DNA from: Verrucomicrobiota bacterium
GTDB taxonomy: Bacteria > Verrucomicrobiota > Verrucomicrobiia > Limisphaerales > UBA11320
Assembly: GCA_016199985.1 (NCBI GenBank)
Contig: JACQFQ010000015.1
Location: 58,654 to 122,653 of the forward strand
Length of the DNA stretch: 64,000 nt
Direction of reading: 5' to 3'
Shown: positions 25,182 to 33,403 of the stretch, one piece after another
How positions within the stretch are numbered: the first letter of the stretch is position 1
Layout of the letters: each line of letters begins with the position of its first letter
Translations under genes and position numbers: made by a program
The notes under the pieces: generated by a model
What the model saw: the letters and a program-made list of their open reading frames with translations, nothing else
What the model was told of the DNA's origin: nothing
The model's database searches: none

Positions 25182-27005
25182 ATGCCTGACATCTGGATTC
25201 TCTCCTTCAGCGCCGTGATGGTGCTGGTCACCATCCTGATGGGGGTCTGGTCCGCCAGAAAATCGACCACGGCGTCGGACTTCTTTGTCGCGGGACGCTC
25301 CGTGTCCGTTGGGTGGAACGCGTCCGCCATCTCCGGCGAGTACCTCAGCGCCGCCTCGTTCATGGGCATCGCCGGAATGGTCATGAGCTCCGGCTACGAC
25401 GCCCTCTGGTATCCGGTGTGCTACGCGTGCGGCTATCTCTTCCTCCTGCTGTTCATCGCGGGGCCCCTGCGCCGCTTCGGCGCCTACACGATTCCCGACT
25501 TCGCGGAAGGACGCTACGACTCGCCGCTGTTCAGGAAGATCGCCGTCATCTTCGTGCTCTTCATCGGGTTCTTCTACACCATGCCCCAGATGAAAGGCGC
25601 GGGCACAACCCTCGCCTACATCTTCAAGGATGTCTCGTTCTTCGGGCACGCCGGGCTTCCCTATTGGGTCGGAGTGGCGCTGGTGGGCATGGTGATCACC
25701 CTGAATGTCGCGCTCGGCGGAATGAAGGGGATCACCCTGGTGCAGGCTTTTCAATACTGGGCGAAGATGTTCGCCATCGCCGCTCCCGTGTTCGTGCTGA
25801 TGGCGGTGCACGGACATTACGGGAGCCAGCTCGGAGCGATCGGCTCATCCGTCCCCGGGGCCTCGGCTGTGGCCGCCATCCAGCGCGGGGCGCTGCCGGA
25901 AAAGGCGCCGAGGGACGATGTTTGGCTCGCGCCATTCGGTCCCCTCACCACGAAGGCGGTCCAGGCCGCGACCGCCTCAATGCAGCCGGAGGAGAAGAAG
26001 GCGTATCTGGACCGGCATCAGCGGCCGTACTCCCTGCTCTACACTTACTCCCTGATCATCGCGCTCGTCTGCGGCACAGCGGGACTCCCGCATATCCTCG
26101 TGCGCTTCTACACCAACCCGGACGGCGCGGCGGCGAAGCGCACGACGATGTGGGTGATGATCCTGATCGGCGTGTTCTATGTCTTCCCGCCGGTGATCGG
26201 GGTGATCGGACGGAATCTCATGCCCTCGCTCTACAGCGGAGCGGGCGTGAACGGCACCGACGGCATCGTGCTGAAGCTGCCCACGCAGCTCGGCGGGACG
26301 CATGGGCCGCTGGGGTCGATCCTCAGCGGAATCGCCTGCGCGGGGGCGTTCGCCGCGTTCATGAGCACTTTCAGCGGGCTCCTCGTGTCGATGACGGGCG
26401 CGCTCGCCCACGACGTCTACGGCCGCATGCTCCGTCCGAAGAGCACGCCCGCGCAAAGGATGTCAATGTTCCGCATCGCGGCGGCGCTGATCGGCTGCGT
26501 CGCGATCCTGCTCGGCACTCTGGTGGAGAACTTCGAGATCAATTTCATGGTCGGCCAGGCCTTCGCGATCGCGGCCGCGAGCTACTTCCCCCTGCTGTTC
26601 ATGAGCGTCTGGTGGCGGGGCATGACCATGCCAGGCGCGGCCGCGGGCATGTTGACCGGCGGATTGCTGGCGCTGCTGGGGATCTCGCTGACCAGCTGGA
26701 CCACGTTCATCACGGCGCAGGCGGCGAAGTTCCAGTCCCTGAAGATGGCGGAGCCCGGATGGTTCCAGGCGGCCAAATCCATCTCGCTCTCCGACTTCTG
26801 GGCGCATCATCCGCTGCTCAGGATTCTCTGCGAGCAGCCGGCGATATGGACTGTGCCCGTCGCGATCCTGCTCATGATCGTCGTCAGCCGGATGACCGCC
26901 GGACGCGTCCCCTCCGACGTCCGCATGAAGATGCTCGTCCTCCACGCGCCAGAGAAGCTCGGCCTCAAGCAGGAGTACATCCAGGAGCACTCCATCGGAC
27001 ACTGA
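25182..27005 (+). CDS. ActP-like sodium/solute symporter (SSS family)
   Basis: 607 residues with about 13 predicted membrane helices. Family motifs: FFVAGRSVSVGWNASAISGEYLSAASFMG near the N-terminus, YTIPDFAEGRY, and CGTAGLPHILVRFYTNP in the middle, followed by AFMSTFSGLLVSMTGALAHDV. It is closest to cation:acetate symporters (ActP), so a short-chain monocarboxylate is the likely substrate, taken up with Na+. It is longer than typical ActP by a soluble loop at about 210-285 (GSSVPGASAV to EKKAYLDRHQRPY). It ends a three-gene operon. The acetate link recalls the ackA-xfp operon 10 kb away. Confidence 0.9.
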   Translation: MPDIWILSFSAVMVLVTILMGVWSARKSTTASDFFVAGRSVSVGWNASAISGEYLSAASFMGIAGMVMSSGYDALWYPVCYACGYLFLLLFIAGPLRRFGAYTIPDFAEGRYDSPLFRKIAVIFVLFIGFFYTMPQMKGAGTTLAYIFKDVSFFGHAGLPYWVGVALVGMVITLNVALGGMKGITLVQAFQYWAKMFAIAAPVFVLMAVHGHYGSQLGAIGSSVPGASAVAAIQRGALPEKAPRDDVWLAPFGPLTTKAVQAATASMQPEEKKAYLDRHQRPYSLLYTYSLIIALVCGTAGLPHILVRFYTNPDGAAAKRTTMWVMILIGVFYVFPPVIGVIGRNLMPSLYSGAGVNGTDGIVLKLPTQLGGTHGPLGSILSGIACAGAFAAFMSTFSGLLVSMTGALAHDVYGRMLRPKSTPAQRMSMFRIAAALIGCVAILLGTLVENFEINFMVGQAFAIAAASYFPLLFMSVWWRGMTMPGAAAGMLTGGLLALLGISLTSWTTFITAQAAKFQSLKMAEPGWFQAAKSISLSDFWAHHPLLRILCEQPAIWTVPVAILLMIVVSRMTAGRVPSDVRMKMLVLHAPEKLGLKQEYIQEHSIGH

Positions 27006-27109
27006 CCGTTGCGGCCGCCCGCGCTGTGTTCGCTTGTCATTGTGGCGCAGGCCGCGGCTTTTGGTTGCCCTCGGGGGCGCTCGGCGGTAGTGAGTAGCGC
27101 TCGTTTACC

Positions 27110-28411
27110 ATGCGATACTCCGCCATCAACCCCGAGCTGTTCATCGAGAACCGCAGACGCCTGACCGAGCTCCTGCTCCCGAACTCGCTCGCCGTCGTCA
27201 ACGCCAACGACATCCTGCCCACCAACGCCGACGGCACGTTTCGTTTGTGGCAGAACTCAGACCTCTTTCACCTCACCGGCGTCAACCAGGAGGAGTCGAT
27301 CCTGCTCCTTTACCCCGGGGCCCACGATCCCCGGCATCGCGAGATGCTCTTCCTGCGCGAAACCAGCGAGCTCATCGCGATCTGGGAGGGCCGCAAGCTG
27401 ACGAGAGAGGAGGCGCGAAAGGCGACGGGGATCGAGAATATCCACTGGATCTCCGATTTTCCCGCGCTGTTCCATCGACTGATGTGCGAGTGCGATCACG
27501 CCTACCTGAACTCGAACGAGCACAAGCGCGCGGCCGTGGAGGTCGAAACGCGGGACGCCCGCTTTGTCCGCGAGACCCAGGCCGGCTATCCCCTGCACTC
27601 CTATCAGCGTCTTGCGCGGCTGACGCATCAGATCCGTGTTCAAAAATCGCCCCTGGAGGTGGAGCTCATGCGTAAGGCCTGCCGGCTGACCGGGAGGGGG
27701 TTTCGGCGCGCCCTCCGTTTCATCAAGCCGGGCGTGAACGAAATGGAAATCGAGGCCGAGTTCGCCCACGAGTTCATCCGCGGCGGCGGCGGATTCTCGT
27801 ATTCGCCGATCATCGGGAGCGGCGCGAACGCCTGCGTGCTCCACTATCTCGACAACGACCAGGCCTGCCGCGACGGCGACATCGTCCTCATTGACGTCGG
27901 AGCCAGCTACGCGAACTACCACTCGGACATGACGCGCACCGTCCCGGTCAACGGGCGCTTCACTCCGCGCCAGCGCAAGGTTTACAACGCCGTGCTTCGC
28001 ATACTCCGCGCCGTCAGCCGGCTCGCGGTTCCCGGCAAGCTGCCGAGCGACTGGCAGAAGGAGGCCGAGCGGCTCACGGAAGAAGAACTGCTCAAGCTCG
28101 GGCTTCTCCGGCGCTCCGACGTGAAGAAACAGGACCCGTTGAAGCCGGCGTTCCGCAAATACTTCATGCACGGCGTGGGGCATCCTCTCGGCCTGGACGT
28201 GCACGACGTCGGCCTCACGACGGAGCCGATGCGCGCGGGTTGGGTGATGACTGTGGAGCCCGCGATCTATGTTCGCGAGGAAGGCTTCGCTGTTCGCCTG
28301 GAGAACAACATTCTGGTGCGGGAAGGCGGCAACGCGGACCTGATGGAGGACATTCCGATCGAGGCGGACGAGATCGAAGAGCTCATGGCGAGACGCAAGA
28401 ACCGCCCCTGA
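27110..28411 (+). CDS. pepP: Xaa-Pro aminopeptidase, M24B
   Basis: 433 residues, the normal size for PepP. The N-terminal creatinase-like domain (about 5-140) contains WQNSDLFHLTGVNQEESILLL. The C-terminal pita-bread domain keeps all five metal ligands: two Asp in VLIDVGASYANYHSDMTR, His in HGVGHPLGLDVHD, Glu in VEPAIY and Glu in RLENNILV. It removes the N-terminal residue before proline in the cytoplasm, using Mn. It is monocistronic as far as can be seen and converges on the methyltransferase gene. Confidence 0.95.
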   Translation: MRYSAINPELFIENRRRLTELLLPNSLAVVNANDILPTNADGTFRLWQNSDLFHLTGVNQEESILLLYPGAHDPRHREMLFLRETSELIAIWEGRKLTREEARKATGIENIHWISDFPALFHRLMCECDHAYLNSNEHKRAAVEVETRDARFVRETQAGYPLHSYQRLARLTHQIRVQKSPLEVELMRKACRLTGRGFRRALRFIKPGVNEMEIEAEFAHEFIRGGGGFSYSPIIGSGANACVLHYLDNDQACRDGDIVLIDVGASYANYHSDMTRTVPVNGRFTPRQRKVYNAVLRILRAVSRLAVPGKLPSDWQKEAERLTEEELLKLGLLRRSDVKKQDPLKPAFRKYFMHGVGHPLGLDVHDVGLTTEPMRAGWVMTVEPAIYVREEGFAVRLENNILVREGGNADLMEDIPIEADEIEELMARRKNRP

Positions 28412-28420
28412 TGGGCGGCG

Positions 28421-29182
28421 CTAAATTTCGCTCAAGGCGTTCTCGTTGGGTTTGTAGCCAAAAACGAACAGCGTTCGGCCGAGGAGCATTCGAGGGTGGT
28501 TCATTGCGCGGACGAGGGGAGCGTTCGCGTCGTCGATGGTCTCATACCGGTTCACTTCGCGGCGCCACGCCAGCCACGCGCAGATCCGCAGGACGGGATA
28601 CAGCAGAACGAACGGGAGCACCCCGCTTCTCTGGATCTTGTCGGTCCGCCAGCCCACGGAGTTGAACCCGGCGTCCATCATCGAGTGCATGAGGTAGAAG
28701 CTCGACACGGGATTGATGTGTCCGCCCGTGGAATTCAGCGCGCTGTTGCGCACAGGCAGGGGGCCGAAGAGATTCCAGAATCCGAAGGTGAGAAAGCGAA
28801 GACGCGATTTCAGGTTCAGGATGTTGGGCGTGCTGAGGATCGCGAGTCCGCCGGGGCGCAGCACGCGATGGATCTCGCGGAGGGTTTCGCGATAATGTTC
28901 GAGATGCTCCACCACCTCGGTGGCCGTCACGACATCGAAGTGACCGTCCGGATAGGGGAGCCCCTCCTCGTTCAGGTTGGCGATCTCGACCTTCTGCGCC
29001 GGCGCCTTCATGAGCTTGTCGGTGTAGTCGCAGACCCGAGTCTCCACGCCGAACTCCTTGCGGAACATCTCGACCAACTGCCCCGCCCCGGCGCCGATAT
29101 CCAGGTGTCGCATGCCCCGCGCTCGGGCGCAATGAGGCCGCGCCAGCTCAACCGTCGTTCCGTAGATCAGCGGAGTGCCCAT
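28421..29182 (-). CDS. Class I SAM-dependent methyltransferase
   Basis: 253 residues. Motif I is LDIGAGAGQLVEMF, the acidic post-I is RVCDYTD, motif II is GHFDVVTATEVVEHLEHY, and LREIHRVLRPGGLAILSTP follows: a UbiE/COQ5-like methyltransferase of methyltransf_11 type. A hydrophobic helix (LPFVLLYPVLRICAWLAW) near the C-terminus suggests membrane contact. The only start before an in-frame stop is ATG 29182, and seven ACC triplets (minus strand) lie directly in front of it, with no visible Shine-Dalgarno sequence. It follows the rhomboid gene on the same strand after 34 bases. The acceptor substrate is unknown. Confidence 0.88.
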   Translation of the reverse strand: MGTPLIYGTTVELARPHCARARGMRHLDIGAGAGQLVEMFRKEFGVETRVCDYTDKLMKAPAQKVEIANLNEEGLPYPDGHFDVVTATEVVEHLEHYRETLREIHRVLRPGGLAILSTPNILNLKSRLRFLTFGFWNLFGPLPVRNSALNSTGGHINPVSSFYLMHSMMDAGFNSVGWRTDKIQRSGVLPFVLLYPVLRICAWLAWRREVNRYETIDDANAPLVRAMNHPRMLLGRTLFVFGYKPNENALSEI

Positions 29183-29203
29183 GGTGGTGGTGGTGGTGGT
29201 GGT
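29183..29203. repeat. (GGT)7 trinucleotide tract in front of a start codon
   Basis: Seven perfect GGT units on the plus strand, i.e. (ACC)7 in the mRNA, fill the bases immediately upstream of the methyltransferase ATG. The tract lies between the rhomboid stop (29217-29219) and that start. It occupies the place where the ribosome binding site should be. Length variation would not shift the frame, but could alter the initiation region. Confidence 0.9.
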
Positions 29204-29216
29204 GAATCGGGTCGCA

Positions 29217-30068
29217 TCATCGGTTCATCCGCTTTTGGGCGGCTTCGAGAATGCGACGTTCCTCGGCCGTCAGGCTGTGGATGCCCTGGGCGGAGATCTT
29301 CTCCAAGATCGGATCGATCTCTCGCGAGATGAAATCGCCGCCGCCGGGCGGGGCAGCTGCCGCTGGCGGAGCGGCGGTTCGCCGGACGCCGCCCCCGCCT
29401 GTCCGCGCCCGAATCCAGCGTCGACAGGCCTCGATCCACTCGGACCCGGGGAGCCCGTAGCGCATGAATGCGAGCCCCGCCACCAGTCCGCCCAGGTGGG
29501 CGGTGTGCGCCACCCCCGTGACATTTTCTGGCACAAGGGTGAAAAACAGGGAAAGGCCCAAAGTCCCGATCAGGGCATAGCGCGCCCGGATGGGAATGAA
29601 GTAGAGCAGCAAGGTGCCGTCAGGCTCCATGATGCAGCAGGCGGCCAGCAATCCCATGGTGCCAGCGGAGGCGCCCACCACAGGTCCGGACCAGCGGTCC
29701 ATAAAACCGCCGGCCACAGCGTGCGCAATCCCGCCGGCGATCCCGGAGAGCAAAAAGAATGCGTAGAGCCCGTTCCGACCGAAGAGATTCTCAACCCATT
29801 TCCCAAAGCTCCAAAGCGCCAGAAGATTGAAGAGGATATGCCCCGGGCCGCCGTGGAGGAACTGATAGGTGACGAGTTGCCAGACTTCAAAGTGGCGGAT
29901 TCCGTCGGTGGACAAAGCCAGGTGGTTATCGATGAACCGGCTCCAGCCGGAGTAGTAGCCGGCGATCTGGAGCGCGTAACACGCCCCCAGAACGAACATG
30001 AGAATGGTGGTGGCCGAGAATCGGTGTTGCGGACCTTCGTCCCGCATGTATGAGCGATCGTCGAGCAT
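29217..30068 (-). CDS. Rhomboid-family intramembrane serine protease
   Basis: 283 residues, six predicted membrane helices within about 20-215. Rhomboid landmarks are HGGPGHILFNLLALWSFG (L1/TM2), the nucleophile S134 in GASAGTMG, and H191 in AHTAHLGGLVAG; a Ser-His dyad is therefore present. The C-terminal tail (about 225-283) is soluble, with a Gly/Ala/Pro-rich linker and a helical end LTAEERRILEAAQKRM that is common in verrucomicrobial and planctomycete rhomboids. Substrates are unknown. It is likely cotranscribed with the methyltransferase downstream. Confidence 0.93.
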   Translation of the reverse strand: MLDDRSYMRDEGPQHRFSATTILMFVLGACYALQIAGYYSGWSRFIDNHLALSTDGIRHFEVWQLVTYQFLHGGPGHILFNLLALWSFGKWVENLFGRNGLYAFFLLSGIAGGIAHAVAGGFMDRWSGPVVGASAGTMGLLAACCIMEPDGTLLLYFIPIRARYALIGTLGLSLFFTLVPENVTGVAHTAHLGGLVAGLAFMRYGLPGSEWIEACRRWIRARTGGGGVRRTAAPPAAAAPPGGGDFISREIDPILEKISAQGIHSLTAEERRILEAAQKRMNR

Positions 30069-30265
30069 CGGATGGAGAACCTACGAGCCGGGGACTCCCC
30101 TCGCAACGCCCTTTTTCCCGCCGCGGCGTTTCTCATTTCGTGGCGGGGACTCCGAATCGAGAACCGGTCGGGAGGCCTCGGCGCATGCCGTGCGCGCTCC
30201 AAGAAGGATTGCCGCTTCGCTCTCGACACCCTGGGCGATCGAGCGCAAAACTTGGGGACAAGTCC

Positions 30266-30919
30266 ATGAAGGTGCGCGTTCCCACAGTCACGTTTGACGC
30301 TCCTCGCTCCTTCCCACCGAGAGGGCTTCGTCACGCGGCTCGCGCCTTCTCCCTGCTCGAGATGCTTCTCACCCTCGTGATCGTGCTCATTCTCGTGAGC
30401 ATCATGTTCAGCCGGAGTTCCAAGACCTTCCAGCGCGATCAGAAGGAAGCGTGCCGCCATCAGCTCGAGACGCTGTCCGTCTCGCTCCAGATCTACGCCA
30501 ACGATCATGAAGGCGGTTTCCCGGTTCAGAAGGACGCCCTGACCTCCGAACCCGCGCTGGCGCTCCTCATGCCACGGTACCTGAGCACGACTCAGCCGTT
30601 CGTTTGTCCCGGAACCAAGCGCGACTCGCTCGCGGAAGGAGCCGCCCTCCATCGGGAGGCGATCAGCTACGCCTACTACATGGGCCGAAGGCTCGACGCG
30701 CCCCAGCTCCCTCTGGCCAGCGACGCCCAAGTCGACGCCAGCGAGAAAATCATCGGCGACAAAGTGTTCTCACCCGACGGCAAAGGCCCCGGAAGCAACC
30801 ACCATCAGTTCGGCGGCAACGTGCTCTTCGTCGATGGCCATGCGCAGGAGCTCGGCACGAACACGAGTATTGCCCTGCCCCTGGGCCCTGGGGTTAGATT
30901 ATTGAATCCCAAGCAATGA
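30266..30919 (+). CDS. Type II secretion-like pseudopilin / prepilin-type N-terminal cleavage protein
   Basis: 217 residues from ATG 30266, with GGGGA about 8 bases upstream. The leader is long and basic; the cleavage region is RAFSLLEMLLTLVIVLILVS with Glu at position +5 of the mature protein. The C-terminal part has the PVC-type pseudopilin ending with VLFVDGHAQEL, preceded by a GSNHHQFGGN segment. Such proteins are abundant in Verrucomicrobia and Planctomycetes, and most are not true pilins; surface or secretion function is inferred. It is followed after 21 bases by the zinc-finger/propeller gene. Confidence 0.88.
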   Translation: MKVRVPTVTFDAPRSFPPRGLRHAARAFSLLEMLLTLVIVLILVSIMFSRSSKTFQRDQKEACRHQLETLSVSLQIYANDHEGGFPVQKDALTSEPALALLMPRYLSTTQPFVCPGTKRDSLAEGAALHREAISYAYYMGRRLDAPQLPLASDAQVDASEKIIGDKVFSPDGKGPGSNHHQFGGNVLFVDGHAQELGTNTSIALPLGPGVRLLNPKQ

Positions 30920-30940
30920 ACTCGCAACCGGAGGCCTAAC

Positions 30941-33391
30941 ATGAAAGTCCAGTGTCCCTGCGGGACGAAACTCAGCTTTGACATCACGCCCGACGCCGCG
31001 AGACAGGCGATTGTTGTTCGATGTCCCGTCTGCAACACGGACCTCTCCGCCGTGGTCGCCCCGTTCGTTCAGCAGGCGCTTGCGGAGATGTCCGTCCCGA
31101 GGGCGCCCGCGCCGGTCGCAGCTCCTCGCGTCCATGTCCAGCCCACGACTCCCTCCGTCGCCTTGCCACCGACGCCCGTCGCCGCCCCTGTCGCCCCCCC
31201 TATCGCCGCCGCGTCGATCGAAGTTCCAGGCGGGCCGGTCTGCGCCCGGCACGTGGGCGAGATCGCCCAGGAGAAATGCCGCGTGTGCCAGAAGCCCATC
31301 TGCCCGCGATGCATGGCGCAATTCGGATTCGTCTGTTCGGCCTTCTGCCAGGGAAAGGCCGAGAATCTGGGCCTGGATGTCCCGGATTACGCGGGGCAGC
31401 GCAAGAACGTCAACGTCCGTTCCAACCGGCTTTTCAAGCTGAGCGTCGCGGCGGCGATTCTTCTTATTCTCGCGCTCATCGGCGGATGGGGCTTGAACGA
31501 GTTCTACCTTTCCCAGCCTCGCGTCGTGTTCTCCGTGCCGCTGTCCAAAGCGCTCACAGAGCCCTCCGGGCGATGGGGCGACTCCGGCGGCTTCGTGGTC
31601 CTGCACGATGGGCGGCTCACGCGCTACGCCCTCAAGACGAAGCAGCCCGTCTGGACAACGGACATTGTCACGAGCAACGAATTCTCGGCCGCCGCCCGGG
31701 CCGAAGCGCCGCGCGCTCGAGCCGAGTACGCTCTCTGGCGGGCGGAGCAGGTCAAGAAGCCCAAGCAATACGACGCCAACGGACATGAGATCTGGTATGA
31801 CGAAGTGCCCTCCGAGGAGGAACAGTACCAGAAGCTCCTCGGTGAAATGACGCGGGCCGCCAAGCTCAGCCTCCGCCTGCTCGGAGAGGGAACGAACATC
31901 TGGATCGCGCAGCAGGGCAAGATCGCGCGCTACCGTTGGGAGGACGGAGGCCGGGACAAAGTCATCCCCGTGGACGTCGCCCGATGGGAGGGCCCAGAGA
32001 CTCCGCGTTCGCTTTCGTCGTTCACGCAGCTGCCCAACGGCGATCGAAAACTCGTTCGTGTTGATCTGGCGCTCGGGGAGGTCGAGGAAAAGCTATTCCC
32101 CGCGCCGCAAGTCGCGCTCGCGTCCCCCTCGAAACCATCGACGGCCACGCCGAGGAAACCGGCCTCCACGGGCCCGGGCACGGCCTCCGCGGGCTCGAAT
32201 CGGAAGGGCCCCGCGCTCACCCCCGTGGCCAACGCTCGACAGCAAGCGCAGTCGCAGCGCCTGCCGCCCCCGGGCATCGCGAAAGGTCTGACCGGCCCTG
32301 AGGCCGCCATCGCCGCGATTCAGCTGCAGGCGAACACGAAGCTCGAAGCGGCGCTGAATGACGACGACGAACTCGGGCCGCGCAGGCGCCATCCGGAGCT
32401 GGTCGACAAATCCCGGGTCGAGTACCGCATGAGCGGAGAGCGACTCTTGAAACTCACCTCCATCCTTGTGGAGTTCAAGCCCGTGATCCGCCAAGCCATG
32501 AAGGAACCGCCGCGAAAGTCAGCGCTCGACGGCGCCGTGTCGGTCACTCAGACCACACAGGTCGCCAACGAGATCCTGAACGAATCGCGCCGCGATCAAA
32601 CGGACGGCGTGTCGGTCGAGGACAAGAGCCCCTACCGCGTCTCGCTCCGTCACTCGGGCGATCCCGACACCGCCGGCTGGAGCGGTGAGATGGTGGGATC
32701 CCCGGACCTGATCGTTCTACCCGGCGTCAACGTGCTCATCGCGGACACCGCCCTGCTGGTCTTCGACAAAGACAATAAGAAGCTCTGGGAGACTCGGCTG
32801 ACTTACCCCATGACGCAACGCGCGGAGTCCTGGAATCTCGCGGCGGGCGACGCCGAGTCGGGCGGCGGACCCGTCATTGAGCGCGGCGACACTCTTTACA
32901 TTCTTGACCCCGGCGTCGTAGGGGCCTTCGACAAGTCAACCGGCAACGCGCGATGGCGCCTGCCGACGGTCGGGGCGTCGGGGCTGCGATTCGATTCGCG
33001 CGGCGCCGTCTATATCAACACCACCACCATGGGGCAGGATCAGGTCCGCTACGACCAGCAGATCGATGTGTCGAAGAAAGACCGGTTCGTGATTATCAAG
33101 GCGGAGGCTTCTTCGGGCCGCATCCTGTGGAGAGCGACAAACTGCGGTCAGATCGCCGCGATCATCGGGGATCAGCTCTACACCAGCGAAGTGCTCACCT
33201 CAGGGATGGGGGTGCTGAGGCAGGAACCGGTGTCGCATCTCCTCCTCTACAAGCTGAGCCCGAAGACGGGGAAGGTCCAATGGGAGCACTCAAGCCGGGG
33301 CGCGCCAAGCCGCCTGGACATTCAGGGCTCGAAAATCCTCGTCGTCAGGGAGAACTCCGTGGATCTCTTCACTCACGGCGCGTTCAACTAG
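30941..33391 (+). CDS. Membrane-anchored zinc-ribbon / B-box-like / PQQ-type propeller protein
   Basis: 816 residues, with GGAGG 6 bases before the ATG. The N-terminus has a zinc-ribbon (C5, C7, C28, C31). A Pro/Ala/Val linker follows (about 52-95), then a B-box-like cluster (C101, H104, C113, C116, C121, C124, C132, C136). A single membrane helix at about 165-185 separates these presumably cytoplasmic modules from a large outer part. That part has PQQ-like propeller blades: FVVLHDGRLTRYALKTKQPVWTT near 205 and LYILDPGVVGAFDKSTGNARW near 650. A Pro/Ala-rich low-complexity stretch lies at about 390-450. No enzyme motif is visible. A transmembrane sensor or scaffold is a guess from the topology. 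Confidence 0.7.
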   Translation: MKVQCPCGTKLSFDITPDAARQAIVVRCPVCNTDLSAVVAPFVQQALAEMSVPRAPAPVAAPRVHVQPTTPSVALPPTPVAAPVAPPIAAASIEVPGGPVCARHVGEIAQEKCRVCQKPICPRCMAQFGFVCSAFCQGKAENLGLDVPDYAGQRKNVNVRSNRLFKLSVAAAILLILALIGGWGLNEFYLSQPRVVFSVPLSKALTEPSGRWGDSGGFVVLHDGRLTRYALKTKQPVWTTDIVTSNEFSAAARAEAPRARAEYALWRAEQVKKPKQYDANGHEIWYDEVPSEEEQYQKLLGEMTRAAKLSLRLLGEGTNIWIAQQGKIARYRWEDGGRDKVIPVDVARWEGPETPRSLSSFTQLPNGDRKLVRVDLALGEVEEKLFPAPQVALASPSKPSTATPRKPASTGPGTASAGSNRKGPALTPVANARQQAQSQRLPPPGIAKGLTGPEAAIAAIQLQANTKLEAALNDDDELGPRRRHPELVDKSRVEYRMSGERLLKLTSILVEFKPVIRQAMKEPPRKSALDGAVSVTQTTQVANEILNESRRDQTDGVSVEDKSPYRVSLRHSGDPDTAGWSGEMVGSPDLIVLPGVNVLIADTALLVFDKDNKKLWETRLTYPMTQRAESWNLAAGDAESGGGPVIERGDTLYILDPGVVGAFDKSTGNARWRLPTVGASGLRFDSRGAVYINTTTMGQDQVRYDQQIDVSKKDRFVIIKAEASSGRILWRATNCGQIAAIIGDQLYTSEVLTSGMGVLRQEPVSHLLLYKLSPKTGKVQWEHSSRGAPSRLDIQGSKILVVRENSVDLFTHGAFN

Positions 33392-33403
33392 CGCGCCGAC
33401 CTC

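Noticed and set aside
25313..27097. Plus-strand frame of 594 codons in another phase of the symporter gene
   Set aside because: Arg/Asp/His-rich translation without motifs; the symporter phase has clear membrane helices and family signatures.
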